Part shown: positions 48,353 through 58,630 of the stretch, piece by piece
Position numbering within the stretch: the first letter of the stretch is position 1
Layout: each line of letters begins with the position of its first letter
Origin: Aldrovandia affinis
Taxonomy: Eukaryota > Chordata > Actinopteri > Notacanthiformes > Halosauridae
Length of the DNA stretch: 64,000 nucleotides
Assembly: GCA_029706075.1 (NCBI GenBank)
Contig: JAINUG010000054.1
Span: forward strand, 4,333,074-4,397,073
Direction: 5' to 3'
The notes under the pieces: generated by a model
The model's input: the letters and a program-made list of their open reading frames with translations, nothing else
Told to the model about the DNA's origin: nothing
Database searches by the model: none
Made by a program: the position numbers and the translations under genes

Positions 48353-50850
48353 TTGAATCGCAAAATTTGACAACCCCCCCGCCCTCCAGACATCGGCATC
48401 AGACCAAAAAAAAGGAAAAAAGCGCCAGTATCCGTCGGGCTCCGGTTCCAGCTCTGCTTGCTGATCGGTCCATAAGTGTACCAGCTGTGCGTTGTACATT
48501 AAGCGTGCGTAACAGCTACAGGAATTTTCAGTGGCGTTGGCGGTGTGGCGTTCGAGGAGAGAGCACGGCATTGTAACCAGTGAGTCTTCTGTGCATTATT
48601 GCTTTTCTGTGGGCCCACGCTGTTAACATGACAAGAGGTTTACTGATATCGGTCAACCCCCAGCCGAGAATGTTGAATTATGAAACCAGGCCTAGGCCTA
48701 GTTGTGCTGACTGGCAACGCACAACCCCCTCAACGCCACTTTGATGGCTCCCCTGAAACGGCCTGTTTTATTCTGCATTTCAGGGGGGGAGGGAGTGCAG
48801 CTGGGATGAGTCACAAAGCACAGGAAAAAGGGGGCCTGTTGTGTAATCTCAGCAGGCAGAGGAATCAGAGATGCAGGCAGCAGCAGGAGAAGTGTTTCTT
48901 TTTCTTCTTTGTTTCTTTTTGCGCCGTTAAAAAAAGTGCCTGGCTTCCACTGACCCAGAGCGTGCTTGCCTTCTGCCCCTGTCAGCCCGTGTTTTGTTTT
49001 TGGGTGATTTCGGGTTAAAATGTGCGACGGACGCTGTCAGGCCCGGACGGCGCTGGGGTCAATGCCTTCTAGTACTGGGTTGGTGGTGTTTTTAAAAACA
49101 AAAAGAGAATCTGTAGCACATTAGCTGGGTCATTATTGCTAACCGTTTATTCTGTTGTTCGGGAGGTGGGGAGGGACCGTGATTGCTTTATTCCTTGGGT
49201 GGTCCCTTATTTTACGCCCCGTGCGTTTTGTGAGGATTAACAGCGCCGGGGCTGCGACCGTATGCGTTTGAGGTTTCGTCTCAACGTTTTTATTTCGCCA
49301 ATTACACTCGAGTGTTTGTCGCTTGAATTTAGTTTGGCTACAGTGCTAAAATGGAAATGACATGTTGTTTTTCCCAGTTGTTTTTTTTTTCAATTCTGCA
49401 ATAATGGGCATTAGAGAAACTGCACCTTGTTGCGTGGCACAAGATTATATGGATGTATTGAGTTTAAAATATCGAAGTCTAAACCGACCTTCCATGGCTT
49501 GCCTCTGTGGACTGGATCAATGCCTAAGCGAGTACAGGCGTGCAAGCAGTGGGAAGTGTAGGCGCACGTGACCTCGTTGCGGATTTCATTGTGAAGGAGA
49601 TCGAACGAATACCCCTCCCGAAGTGACCGCCGGTTCCTCGTTGACATGACAATGCCGTCGGGTCAGGTGACACCTCAGAGCGACACAAAGCCAGAGGGAA
49701 GGGGGCCGTTCATCAGCGAAACAGAGCTGCAAACTAGCAGACCGAGGCAAAGGACAAGGCCCCCCGCTGCCGGAGCTGGGCTCTGATTAGACCGGCTCCA
49801 GCAGACATATCGCCCCGGCAAGAACCGGCGGGCTGGGGGGCCCTTCTTGTCCTCTCCCCTATCCTCTCTTGTCCCAAAATGTTCTTCTGAAATACTTAGG
49901 TGGTCCACATTTTCGTGCAGGTGTGAGGACTTTTAACGATTCTAGGTCAGCACCATCATGACGTTTTGCACTTTTGAACAGGGTGTGGCATTAATTACGA
50001 TATATAACAAATGATTATGCGTTACGCCATTTACGATCAGCTTAATTTCCCTTCGGGGATTAACGGAGCGTGCGTCTCTCTGTGTGTCTGTCCATCCGTC
50101 TGTCCGCCGGGGTTCTGAAAGGGTGCATTGACGCTGTAGAGTCAGGCACAGGGGGAAAGCGGAACAAGCTCCTTACGGAGGAACGAGACACGCCGCCGCC
50201 ACTCAGGTGAGAACAGACGGCGGAACCGGGAAACCCTGCCCCAGTTTATCTTTCGCGGTTTAACTTCTTCTGCTTTTTTTCCTTTTTCTTCTTCCCTCCT
50301 CCCTTTCACGCGTAACTGTCACCGCGAGTGTGGAGCATCGCAGCCCGACGCAAGCTAGACCAACAAAAAAAAAACGTGTTTGGAGAAGGAAAGTGCGCAC
50401 AGACTCGAACACGGAGGGCAAAACGAAGCGGGGGCGGGGTAAAGCGTAACTTGTCTGGCGGCAGGAGCTGTGGCGTCGCCTCTCTGCGTCGGGGCTGTTT
50501 TGTGTGACTGCGCCGGCCCTGCGCGGGAGACGGTGAGCGCTCGCACTGCGCGCCTTTCTCTGTGTGGGGGCGCGAGTATTTCTGGCATTCCCGCGCGGAT
50601 GAAGAGAGCGTTCCCGATCGCTGCTCCTGGTGAACGCCGTCCCCTGTAGCTGTAGGCACCGTTGGTGTTTTTTCTCTGTGTTTTCTTTTCGTCATCCGCG
50701 TTAGCCTCCTTGCTAATTTTACCCGTTTTGAAATGAAAGCTCCTCTGTCCTCATCTTTTTATACCGGCCTTCTCCCTGCTATTATATTTCATACCCTTCA
50801 ATCAGAGGAAAACAATAGGGAGCGAGGGAGGAACCTAGTCCACTTTTGGC

Positions 50851-50998
50851 AGAGAGGAGGGAGGGAGGGAAAGAGAGGGGGCGAGAGACCGAGAGAAGAA
50901 GAGAGAGAAACAGACAGAGAGTGGGTGAGGAGACGGGGAGGGAGGGGGAGGGAGGGACAGAGAGAGAGATTGAGTAAGTCGAGGAAGGAGAAGAAAAT
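50851..50998. repeat. purine-rich GA tract
   Basis: About 148 bp almost entirely of A and G on the plus strand, with GGGAGG and GAGAGA motifs. It ends about 40 bp before the Tc1 derivative at 51037. Open frames across it are low-complexity. Confidence 0.85.
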
Positions 50999-51036
50999 GT
51001 GCCACTTTTCTCCCTGTGTATTGATGCACATATGTA

Positions 51037-51583
51037 CAGGTAACTGCCAAAATAAAGGAAGCACTTGAGTAAATGAGGGATGCTGGCAGCTCTGTTATGG
51101 TGTGTGCATTCTCCTCGCATGGTTTAGGTCCACTCAACCCCTTAGTGGGCAAGGTAAATTCCAATAAATACAAAACCATTCTGAGTGATCACCATCATCC
51201 GATGGTGAAGCATTTCTATCCTGATGGGAGTGGTCTCTTCCAGAAAAACAATGCTCCCATTCACAGGCCACGAGTAGTCAATGAATGGTTTGATGAGCAT
51301 GAAAACGATGTTAACCATTCACCATGGCCGTCTCAGTCACCAGAACCTAACCCAATTGACAACTTATGGGAGATTCTGGAGCGGTGCCCGAGACAGCGTT
51401 TTACCACCATCAACAAAACCCCAAATGATGTAATTTCTCATGGAAGAACGGTGTTGCACCCCTCCAATAGAGTTCCAGATACTTGTAGACTCGAGGCACA
51501 TTGGAGCTGTTCTGGCGGCTCACGGCCCGACGCCCTATGAAGACACTTTATGTTGGTGTTTCCTTTATTTTGGCAGTTACCTG
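51037..51583 (+). mobile_element. Tc1/mariner deletion derivative with transposase remnant
   Basis: The element is 547 bp. The left end is CAGGTAACTGCCAAAATAAA and the right end TTTATTTTGGCAGTTACCTG is its inverted repeat. TA precedes the left end and TG follows the right, so one target base has changed. The interior frame at 51073-51540 is the C-terminal half of a Tc1 DDE transposase joined straight to the left end. The second catalytic Asp position reads Asn (KNNAPIH) and the third acidic residue reads Asp instead of Glu (NPIDNLW). The N-terminal DNA-binding half and first Asp are deleted, so it cannot be active. The right end could still be recognised by a transposase supplied in trans. 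Confidence 0.9.
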
Positions 51584-52220
51584 TGCATCTCCGATATGGA
51601 GAAAGCAGTTTGACAGAGCGATGAAGACGAGGCCTTCCTCCCGCAGTTGAGAGGGACCAGAGAGACGTGGTTTGCTCTGATCCCGGCCAGGCCTGTGTGG
51701 GATTGCGCTGTACTGTATATCACACCCCCTCTCCCCCCTCCCTTGGCTGCTCTGCTCAGTAGAGCGTTGAGATGCAGCCATCCATAACGGATGAGAGGTC
51801 CGCTCTCCTCCTCCCCGTTAACACGACGGACTTCGATTACTTCTCGAAAGAAGTGTTCGAAAAGCTCCAGTGTCTCAGTCGCGAAAGGCGTCGGCGTCAG
51901 CCAGGTGCCCGCGCAGACGCCGAATCCTCGCACCGCGATGAGACAAACCATCAAAGGTCTCCTTTAATGTGACGTGCACGTGGTTCAGCTGGACAGGGGG
52001 CAATATCCCGAACTAACCCAATTGAAGGGAGGAATGCGCTTCACGGCCACGATTAATGTAATTAAACACAGCGTTTTTGTGTGGATGCAGAGAGCGTGAA
52101 AGCATGTGACACTTTTGAAGGGCGGGAAACCTGACCATTACCTCCCGACTGTCGCCGATTGGGACAAGTCCGACCTCTCCGTCGTTCAGCTTTTGTAAAA
52201 AAGAAGCAAAGAAACCATTT

Positions 52221-52411
52221 GAAGAGGGAGAATGAGAGAGGGAGAGAGAGATGGACAGAACGAGAGAAATGGAGACGGAGAGGCGAGAGCCGAGAGTGAT
52301 AGAGAGAGGGAGAGAGCGACTGAAAGGCAGAGGCCGAGAGAGCGAGGGAGTGAGAGAGGGGGCAAAAAAAGAGATGTGAAAGGGACAGACGGAAAGAGAG
52401 AGAGGGAGCTC
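52221..52411. repeat. purine-rich GA tract
   Basis: About 190 bp of mostly A and G on the plus strand (GAGAGAGG, GACAGAACGAG and variants). The open frames across it are compositional and not genes. Confidence 0.85.
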
Positions 52412-52669
52412 ATCTAGGGAGAGCCACAATGGCGCCACAAAGCCATCGCCTTGTGAATCGCTGTCCTGAATCTCACACACACACACACACACACAAACAC
52501 ACTGGCTCAGGAAACGCTGGGAAAAACAAACGGCCCTTCAGGGTTGTTAAGGTGGAAATCCCTGGCACGCCAGTCGACAGCATCCCCTAAAACCCCAGAC
52601 AGCGTGCGCTCAGGCCTTCTACACTGCGTTGGCACTCCACTGAGCCAGCTACTGCTGTTCCCGCTCCGC

Positions 52670-52714
52670 TGCGTGCGTGCGTGCGTGCGTGCGTGTGTGC
52701 GTGCGTGCGTGCGT
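52670..52714. repeat. (TGCG)n microsatellite
   Basis: About ten TGCG units with one TGTG interruption: an alternating purine-pyrimidine tract rich in CpG. Confidence 0.95.
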
Positions 52715-53764
52715 GTCTCTGTATGTGTGTGTTTGTATGTTCACGGTGGTGCACATTCTGTACTGTATTGTGCACCTGGCCTAATACCGTTGAGAAAGCA
52801 GAAGTGTGTGCGATACGAGTAATCTCTACTCGGCTTTGAAACGGTTTTTCACCCCCACCCCCCCCCACCACCACCACTTGAAAGAGCCCCAGTATGTTTG
52901 CTTCCTGCTTTTAGGCCCCATCGCCACGCATGACTTCAGAGGCCCGGGGGAGGTGCCATTCTGTGTCATTTGATTGGTCCTCCCTTTAGGCTAGCATTCC
53001 TTTTTTTGTGTTTCAACTTCATGCCTGGTATCACCGTTACTGGAACTTTTGACAGGTCGGACCCCTATCGGCGGCAGTGGCCCTAAAGCGGAGCGTCACT
53101 CGACACGCCCTTTTGTTCGCCTGCGCGGAGGGACTACCGGGGGACAGCGGTTCACACTTCTCCCTTTCACACCCGTGCGCGCGCTCTCCCTTTCCCTCCC
53201 TCCCTCCCTCGCTCGCTCGCTCTCTCTCGTAAACTCCCCAGGCCCGCATAAAGGCAGGTCTGTTCACCGCACTCTGGGTGACTCAGTGGCTGGAGATTTA
53301 CACAAGTGACATACCCTCCCCCCACCGTATTTCACCGCCCCCGGTTCCCGTCAGCGCGCGTCGAGGACTTCAAGGCCGCCCCGCCCGCCGAGAAGCACAA
53401 AAACTCCCTCAGCGGCTTCACGGCGGTTCCCCTCTTCGGTCTGCGGCGAGCGGACGGCCGAATCGCGGGCGAGATTTCATTGCGACGCGGCGCTCTTTGT
53501 GCCCGCCGCTCTGCTGACGAGAGGGGGGTGCTCGTTGTGCTGCCGTCCTGACTGCGCGAGGTCGTCATGGCGCCGCAGCACGCGCGCCGCGCGGCGGGAT
53601 GTCGTGCCTCCCGCTCGTGCGTGATGGTTGGAGGTAAACAAATGCGAATGAAGAAGTTGCTCAAACAAATGTAAACCTCCCATCTTGATTGACAGGGGGC
53701 GTACAGTGATAAAAGGTTATCCGACGCGGATGCTGGTGAACATTTAACGGCAGCCTTTATCGGT

Positions 53765-53855
53765 CGAGGTATTGTTCCCGGCGGACCGCTGTGGGTTTCG
53801 AACCGTCGCTGTCTGCGGTGTAGCATGATGCGGTTAGCTCACCGAGCGAAACATC
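53765..53855 (-). mobile_element. tRNA-like SINE head
   Basis: On the minus strand GGTGAGCTAACCGCAT (A-box-like) is followed 26 bp later by ACGGTTCGAAACCCAC (good B box). The spacing is about right for a tRNA, but the acceptor arms do not pair and there is no clean cloverleaf, so this is a SINE head or tRNA-derived fragment, not a tRNA gene. No known tail follows. Confidence 0.5.
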
Positions 53856-53870
53856 CCCCAGCCAAGGGAA

Positions 53871-53985
53871 CCAATCACGCTCTTCAAACTGCCGAGAGGT
53901 GACGTCACCTCCTGTGGTGGGCGTTCACGTGCTCATCTGCGCGTCTGACCTCCACGACACGTGGCCACTCTAATCCCGCCCCACG
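53871..53985. promoter_or_regulatory. cluster of promoter-type elements
   Basis: In about 115 bp there are a CCAAT box (53871-53875), a 16-bp perfect palindrome GAGGTGACGTCACCTC with a full CRE TGACGTCA (53896-53911), two CACGTG E-boxes (53926-53931 and 53958-53963) and a GC-box-like CCCGCCCC (53975-53982). The preceding 53.0-53.6 kb is CpG-rich. No start codon or exon is recognised next to it. Confidence 0.45.
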
Positions 53986-54170
53986 TCGTTCAGTGTGTCC
54001 CACCCATACGGAAGAGGAAGACACTGCACTATGTCGTTAGTATGTCAACCTTTTGGGAAAATGTAGTGATAAATATATATTCACAGGAATGTATTTAAAA
54101 AATATACTTTCACCCATATATTGAGAAGTGTTGTAATATTTGTTCAGAACTTCTATATATTTTAGAATAC

Positions 54171-54372
54171 TTTACATTTACATTTTAGGCATTTAGCAGA
54201 TGCTCTTATCCAGAGCGACTTACACAGTTTACATTTCTTTACATACAATCCATTTATACAGCTGGATATTTTACTGAAGCGATTCAGGTTAAGTACCTTG
54301 CTTGTACAACAGCAGTGTCCCCACCTGGGAATTGAACCTGAAACCTCTGAGTAACCATTACACTATACTGCC
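54171..54372 (-). mobile_element. tRNA-derived SINE, family A
   Basis: Plus-strand order: ACATTTTAGGCATTTAGC, GCTCTTATCCAGAGCGAC (stem-loop tail), ATTTATACAGCTGGATAT, GGTTAAGTACCTTGCT, GGGAATTGAACC (B box). A few bases are missing after CCTTGCT and part of the head is deleted. Confidence 0.88.
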
Positions 54373-54827
54373 AGCCTTATAAGATATTGTATTTCAATAC
54401 ACAGGTAACTACAAAAAATAACTACAAACGAATAACTAACTGCCAAAATAACGATAACATTTTGGTAACCGGGGGATGGGGGGTTAAACGATCCCTCGTC
54501 CGTTTAAAAGATCCCTCATTTACTTTGCCAGTTGCCTGTGTTTCGGTGCATTTCATTTCCATACGGGCGCTGACGTGGCTGAGCCAAGTCAAAGTCAAAC
54601 GCCAGCCTCAGCCCCTGCCCCACCCGCAGGTTAGTTCGTTTTCCCAGGTTCGTCTTTCTTTTTTTTTCTCCTCAAAACATTGAAACGCATGTCCCTGAAT
54701 TAATTTGCTTTTAGTTTTAGTTACAGCGCTTCATTGATTGACTCAAAAACATTTTTTCATTTCTGTTTCTTTGACCAGTAGCTAATAAGGGCTTGTACGT
54801 CAAGTGTTTCAATGGAAATTGAATTTA

Positions 54828-55060
54828 GCGGAGGCAGTGTAGTGTAATGGTTAGGGAGCTGGGCTTGTAACTCAGAGGTCGCTCGTTCAGTTCCTAGGTG
54901 GAGCACTGCCATTTGTACCCTTGAGCAAGGTACTTAACCTGAATTGCTTCAGTAAAATATCCAGCTGTATAAATGGATTGTATGTAAAGAAATGCAAACT
55001 GTGTAAGTCGCTCTGGATAAGAGCGTCTGCTAAATGCCTAAAATGTAAATGTAAATGTAG
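54828..55060 (+). mobile_element. tRNA-derived SINE, family A, near full length
   Basis: Head GGCAGTGTAGTGTAATGG, a degenerate B box (CGTTCAGTTCC), body CCCTTGAGCAAGGTACTTAA, tail GTCGCTCTGGATAAGAGCG with TCTGCTAAATGCC and ATGTAAATG repeats. The flanks TGAATTTA (54820-54827) and TGAATTAA (55061-55068) differ at one position and are a likely target duplication. Confidence 0.9.
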
Positions 55061-58000
55061 TGAATTAACCTTTTGTACATCTTTGAAACCTTTAAAATCA
55101 CCAGTGGTTGTTTCCTTGCGAGCTTTTAACAGCCACGCTCAGTAAAGCTTGGCTTCGTCTGATAGCTGCGCTGATGAGAGGCGCGTTGCAAACCGGCCGA
55201 GCAAAATCAGTATCGCAGGCCAAACGTTGCGCGATCGCCCCTACAAATTTGGAGAAATTTCTACTTGTAGAGACCAATGCTCCCAATAACCCTGGCTTCA
55301 CTGCGAGTTGAACGTGCCTCACATGTAATCGCTTCCAGCAGAACGAACATCTTTCATTAATTTCACTTCTGTATTTGAGCTTATTGTGTCTGTTCAGTTC
55401 TTTAACGGTCTGCTTCTCCTATTGGCTCAGCCAGCAGTACAACGTTGTTCTTTTTTTCCCCCTCAATTCATATTTTTACATTTTGCAATTGAACATTTCA
55501 GTACTGTTGGGGGCATTTAAATGAAATAAAAGGACTTAAAATTGTGACGTGTAACGCAGCGTAGAAAATAACTTTAATTCTCTCCATATGAATCTTATTG
55601 TAAATGTATGGTCTTAAGTGACCTTCGTAGTTTTTATTTTTTCCGCAGTGGATTTGTGGATTGCCCTCTGACCTCGACAGTGCGCGATCTTGTGGGACCA
55701 CGATATGGGACCTGCCGTTTAGCGTGTCCTCCGGGCCTTGTTATTTTAAAAGCCTTATGTTTTAAAACCTGACAGATACTCGACTTCCTCTCTTCGGGGT
55801 TTCTTTCATAGCCGTATTAAGAATTTGAACCTTCGGTTGTCCTTGAATGGAGGGCCTCAGATACAGATACAGATTAATATTTAAAAAGTAAAAATGTTTT
55901 TATAACTTTGTGCTTGATCTCTTGCACTGTGGCAACCCTGCAGACCGTTCTTCACAGGGAAAGTATTTTAACAACACCACAACATGGTTTGGACAACTTG
56001 GGGGCTTTGCATGTGGCCGCTGGTGGGACACCGCAGTTTCCACGATTATATGTATGGAACCGTTGTTTTTTTTATGATTAACATGTTTATTTTAATAGTA
56101 CGGTTCCACGGCGACCTGTGGCTCAAATATCTGAGCTGTCATTTTTTATGCCCCACGTGTGGGTCACGTACCTTTCTTTGGAAAGTTCTTCGATGTGTGT
56201 TTAGTCGTGCTTCGTGTTCATTACTTTGGACACCAACTGCAATTTGACCCAAATACGCAAACGGCTCGCGATGGAAATAGTTCTCAAATTGATCGGCAAT
56301 TACCGAAATACACGGCGTAGAGGTTTCTGTGAGAAGCGTGGCCAAGTTTCCCTTCATGGTCCGTGCGCAAGATAGCCACGTGGATAAGCCCAGCTCGTGT
56401 TTGTAGAGCCCGTTTATCACAAGTCTTTTGTCAGGCCTGAAATGCAGTACTGTTTTGTTTAGTTGCAGGACAGATCGACTTTACAAACAGCAATTTATAA
56501 TCCGTTTAACAGACAATCTCATTTTTAGCAAAGCCCATCTCGCATTGAATAACAAGGACTCGGATCTTGTCTGTCTGGAATTAGTCACCGAGCGTCACCT
56601 CTGCGCACTTCAGTGTGTCTTTGTCATGCAAATGTTTTAATTCCGTGGCTGTGAGCCGGTAACTGTCTAGATTTAAAAGAAGAAATATATATTGAATTCG
56701 CAGATTAAAAAAGAAATGACTGTACAATTGTGTTGGCGAGACTACACAAATAGCCCATCTGAAATGCTTAATACGAAGCAAAACAACCCTAAAAAGCCTC
56801 TCCCTGCTCTCTCTTCCTCTCCTCCTCCTTTCTGCATGTTTTTTTTTTTATGCAGCGTCTGAATCTGCCAACATATTCCACGAATTCCAGAACACGAGCG
56901 AAGCTCAGAGAGAGTCGCAGAGAGCCCCGAAGAGAGAGCCGAGCTGAATTTGACTCGGGTGAAAAAGAAGGCTAGCCTACATCTAGAGAAACGTCGAGAG
57001 AAATGTGCCACATACGAGATGAATGAATGAATGATGAATGAATGAATTCTGAGGGGGGTGGGGGGGGAAGGAGGGAGTCAGGCAGGAACCGTGTTTTAGT
57101 GCGTGGCCGGCGACCAAGAGCGCGGCGAGCCAGTTCAGGTTCTGAAAGGAGCCCTTGACGAGCGCGCAGCATGTAAGAGGAGAGTGGTGAGAGCGCTTTG
57201 GGGAAGCGCCGTGTGAGAAACATGTTTGGCAGCTGCGTTCGGTTTGGGTGGGGCCAGTGACCTGTGGCAGCTTAATGGCGAAGCGGCCGAGGCGTGGCCG
57301 AGGCGCTGCGAGCAGTAGATGTGTCGAATTCGAGTCTTTGCCGGCGGGGTTGAGAAGTCACGGGCACGTCTTGGCTTCGCGATGGTCGTGGGCACGGGTA
57401 CGGTGGCGCGTGGTCAAGGTGCCGTGTGAGCCGCGATCGAGTTTGCGTGCGCGGGTTTGCGCCCCAGAAGGGAGCGTTTCCCCGAAATCTCCCGATGACA
57501 AGCCTGATAAGATTTTGACGCCTGGAAAGCCACGTTCGCCCTCTCTCTCTATGCGGCCTGGACAACCGGAGCCACAGAGAGGGCTGTGCGCACAGTTGCT
57601 ATGGCTGTGACCGTTTAGTGCGAGGAAAAAGTCAAATTGGACAGTGCTGTCAAAGAGACGCGAGGGGAAGAAAAAGCAACACGGGACCAAAGCAAATTGG
57701 CTTTCATTGTTGTTTGGAAAGCCTAAATATCTGGAGACATGAAAGCTTGCCGCTAGCTTTTGCGAAAAAACAACAGCGTTCACTTCTCTCAGATGACACA
57801 AAATGCCTTGCCGGTTACCCAGATTTCACAGTTCACTGTTATTAATTTCCCCTGGTTGACAAATGACAATGTAGCAGTTCTAACGCTATAGTGTAATCCA
57901 GTGTAGCAGAAGATGGAGCGGGGGGGCAGGGATGTCAAGAAAACAGATAATACATCAACATCTTTGCGGGAAAGTGAGTTCGGCTGTCATTTACAAAAAA

Positions 58001-58098
58001 ACCCTAGACTTGGTTTGGCGGCAGATCCGTTACACGTCTCATTTCGGTCGGTTATTGTACATCGAGCTGCATCGCTGCGGTAGCACACTGTGTGTGTT

Positions 58099-58126
58099 GG
58101 GGGAGGGGGAGGCGGGGGGCAGGGGG
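58099..58126 (+). repeat. G-quadruplex-prone tract near the 58.5-kb exon
   Basis: Four runs of five to six G (GGGGGAGGGGGAGGCGGGGG pattern) within 28 bp on the plus strand, about 370 bp upstream of the exon candidate. Confidence 0.65.
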
Positions 58127-58492
58127 ATTGTGTTTCACAAGAGGTGAGGCGCACTCCTCCTTGCTCGGAACGCTTGGCGGTCAGCCAGCGCCGCTTGGGG
58201 GTCAAGGTGCTCCGGCAGAAACAACAGAGGGGGGGAAAAAAGCGATCCCTAGGAACGGAGCCGGAGGAGAGAAAACGACCTTGACAGATGGCTCCTGATT
58301 TAGCCCCTCCAAGCCTCTCTTCTTCATGTGGTGTTTTTGTAGTTCGGCCTTGGCCCTGTTTTCTCCTCCCTGGCGCTGCGCTGCGAGGGGGGGCCCTGTA
58401 CTCAGTTCACCCTTACCCCTCTCTGTGCGTCCGGCCCCCTCTACACCGCTCTCTCCCTTACCCCGCTCTGTGTGTTTCTCGCCCCCCTGCAG

Positions 58493-58630
58493 AAAGCCGC
58501 TGGATTTACCACTCCGGAATGGGACCGGGGCTGCGGCCCGCCCGAGAGGAACAAGCGCATCCCGTACCCGCCGCGAGACCTTGCCGCGTGCCCCCCCCAG
58601 CTCTGTGAGGCCGTCCGCCGCACACCCATG
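58493..58630 (+). CDS. strong internal exon candidate, gene not recognised
   Basis: A long C/T-rich tract ends in CCCCCCTGCAG (acceptor, 58482-58492), and the exon ends CACACCCATG followed by GTAAGT (58631), a perfect donor. Length is 138 bp, 46 codons. Two frames are open throughout; one has a stop. Frame 1 gives a protein-like peptide with an ERNKRIPYPPRDL stretch and a TTPEW motif, and I prefer it because GC is concentrated at third codon positions (about 36 of 46 codons). Frame 2 reads as Arg/Pro/Ser-rich. I do not recognise a family in either. Because the exon ends in ATG in a reasonable Kozak context, it might instead be a 5' UTR exon with the start codon at its last three bases. Any link to the CpG-rich block at 26.7 kb is inferred from strand and order only. 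Confidence 0.45.

Larger units (their letters stand above)
27132..58492 (+). other. presumed long intron(s) of the unidentified plus-strand gene
   Basis: No confidently coding exon is visible between the donor at 27132 and the acceptor at 58492. The stretch contains many repeats (listed), TAGC-rich low-complexity DNA (27370-27770), and CpG-rich blocks around 46.5-47.5, 50.4-50.7, 53.0-54.0 and 57.0-57.6 kb that may be alternative promoters or enhancers. Frames with some protein-like character but no recognised family start at 46030 and 51772. Unlisted stretches hold nothing I can name. Joining the two ends as one gene is inference. Confidence 0.35.

Noticed and set aside
50733..51179. Overlapping Arg/Glu/Ser-rich frames
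   Set aside because: They come from the GA-rich tract at 50851-50998.
51772..51972. 66-residue plus-strand frame starting MQPSITDERS
   Set aside because: It looks somewhat protein-like, but there is no recognised family, no supported splice structure and no independent evidence of a gene.
53332..53826. 164-residue minus-strand frame
   Set aside because: It lies in CpG-rich DNA where several frames are open by composition; no domain was recognised.
53765..53855. tRNA gene on the minus strand
   Set aside because: The A and B boxes are present, but the arms do not fold into a full cloverleaf; more likely a SINE head.
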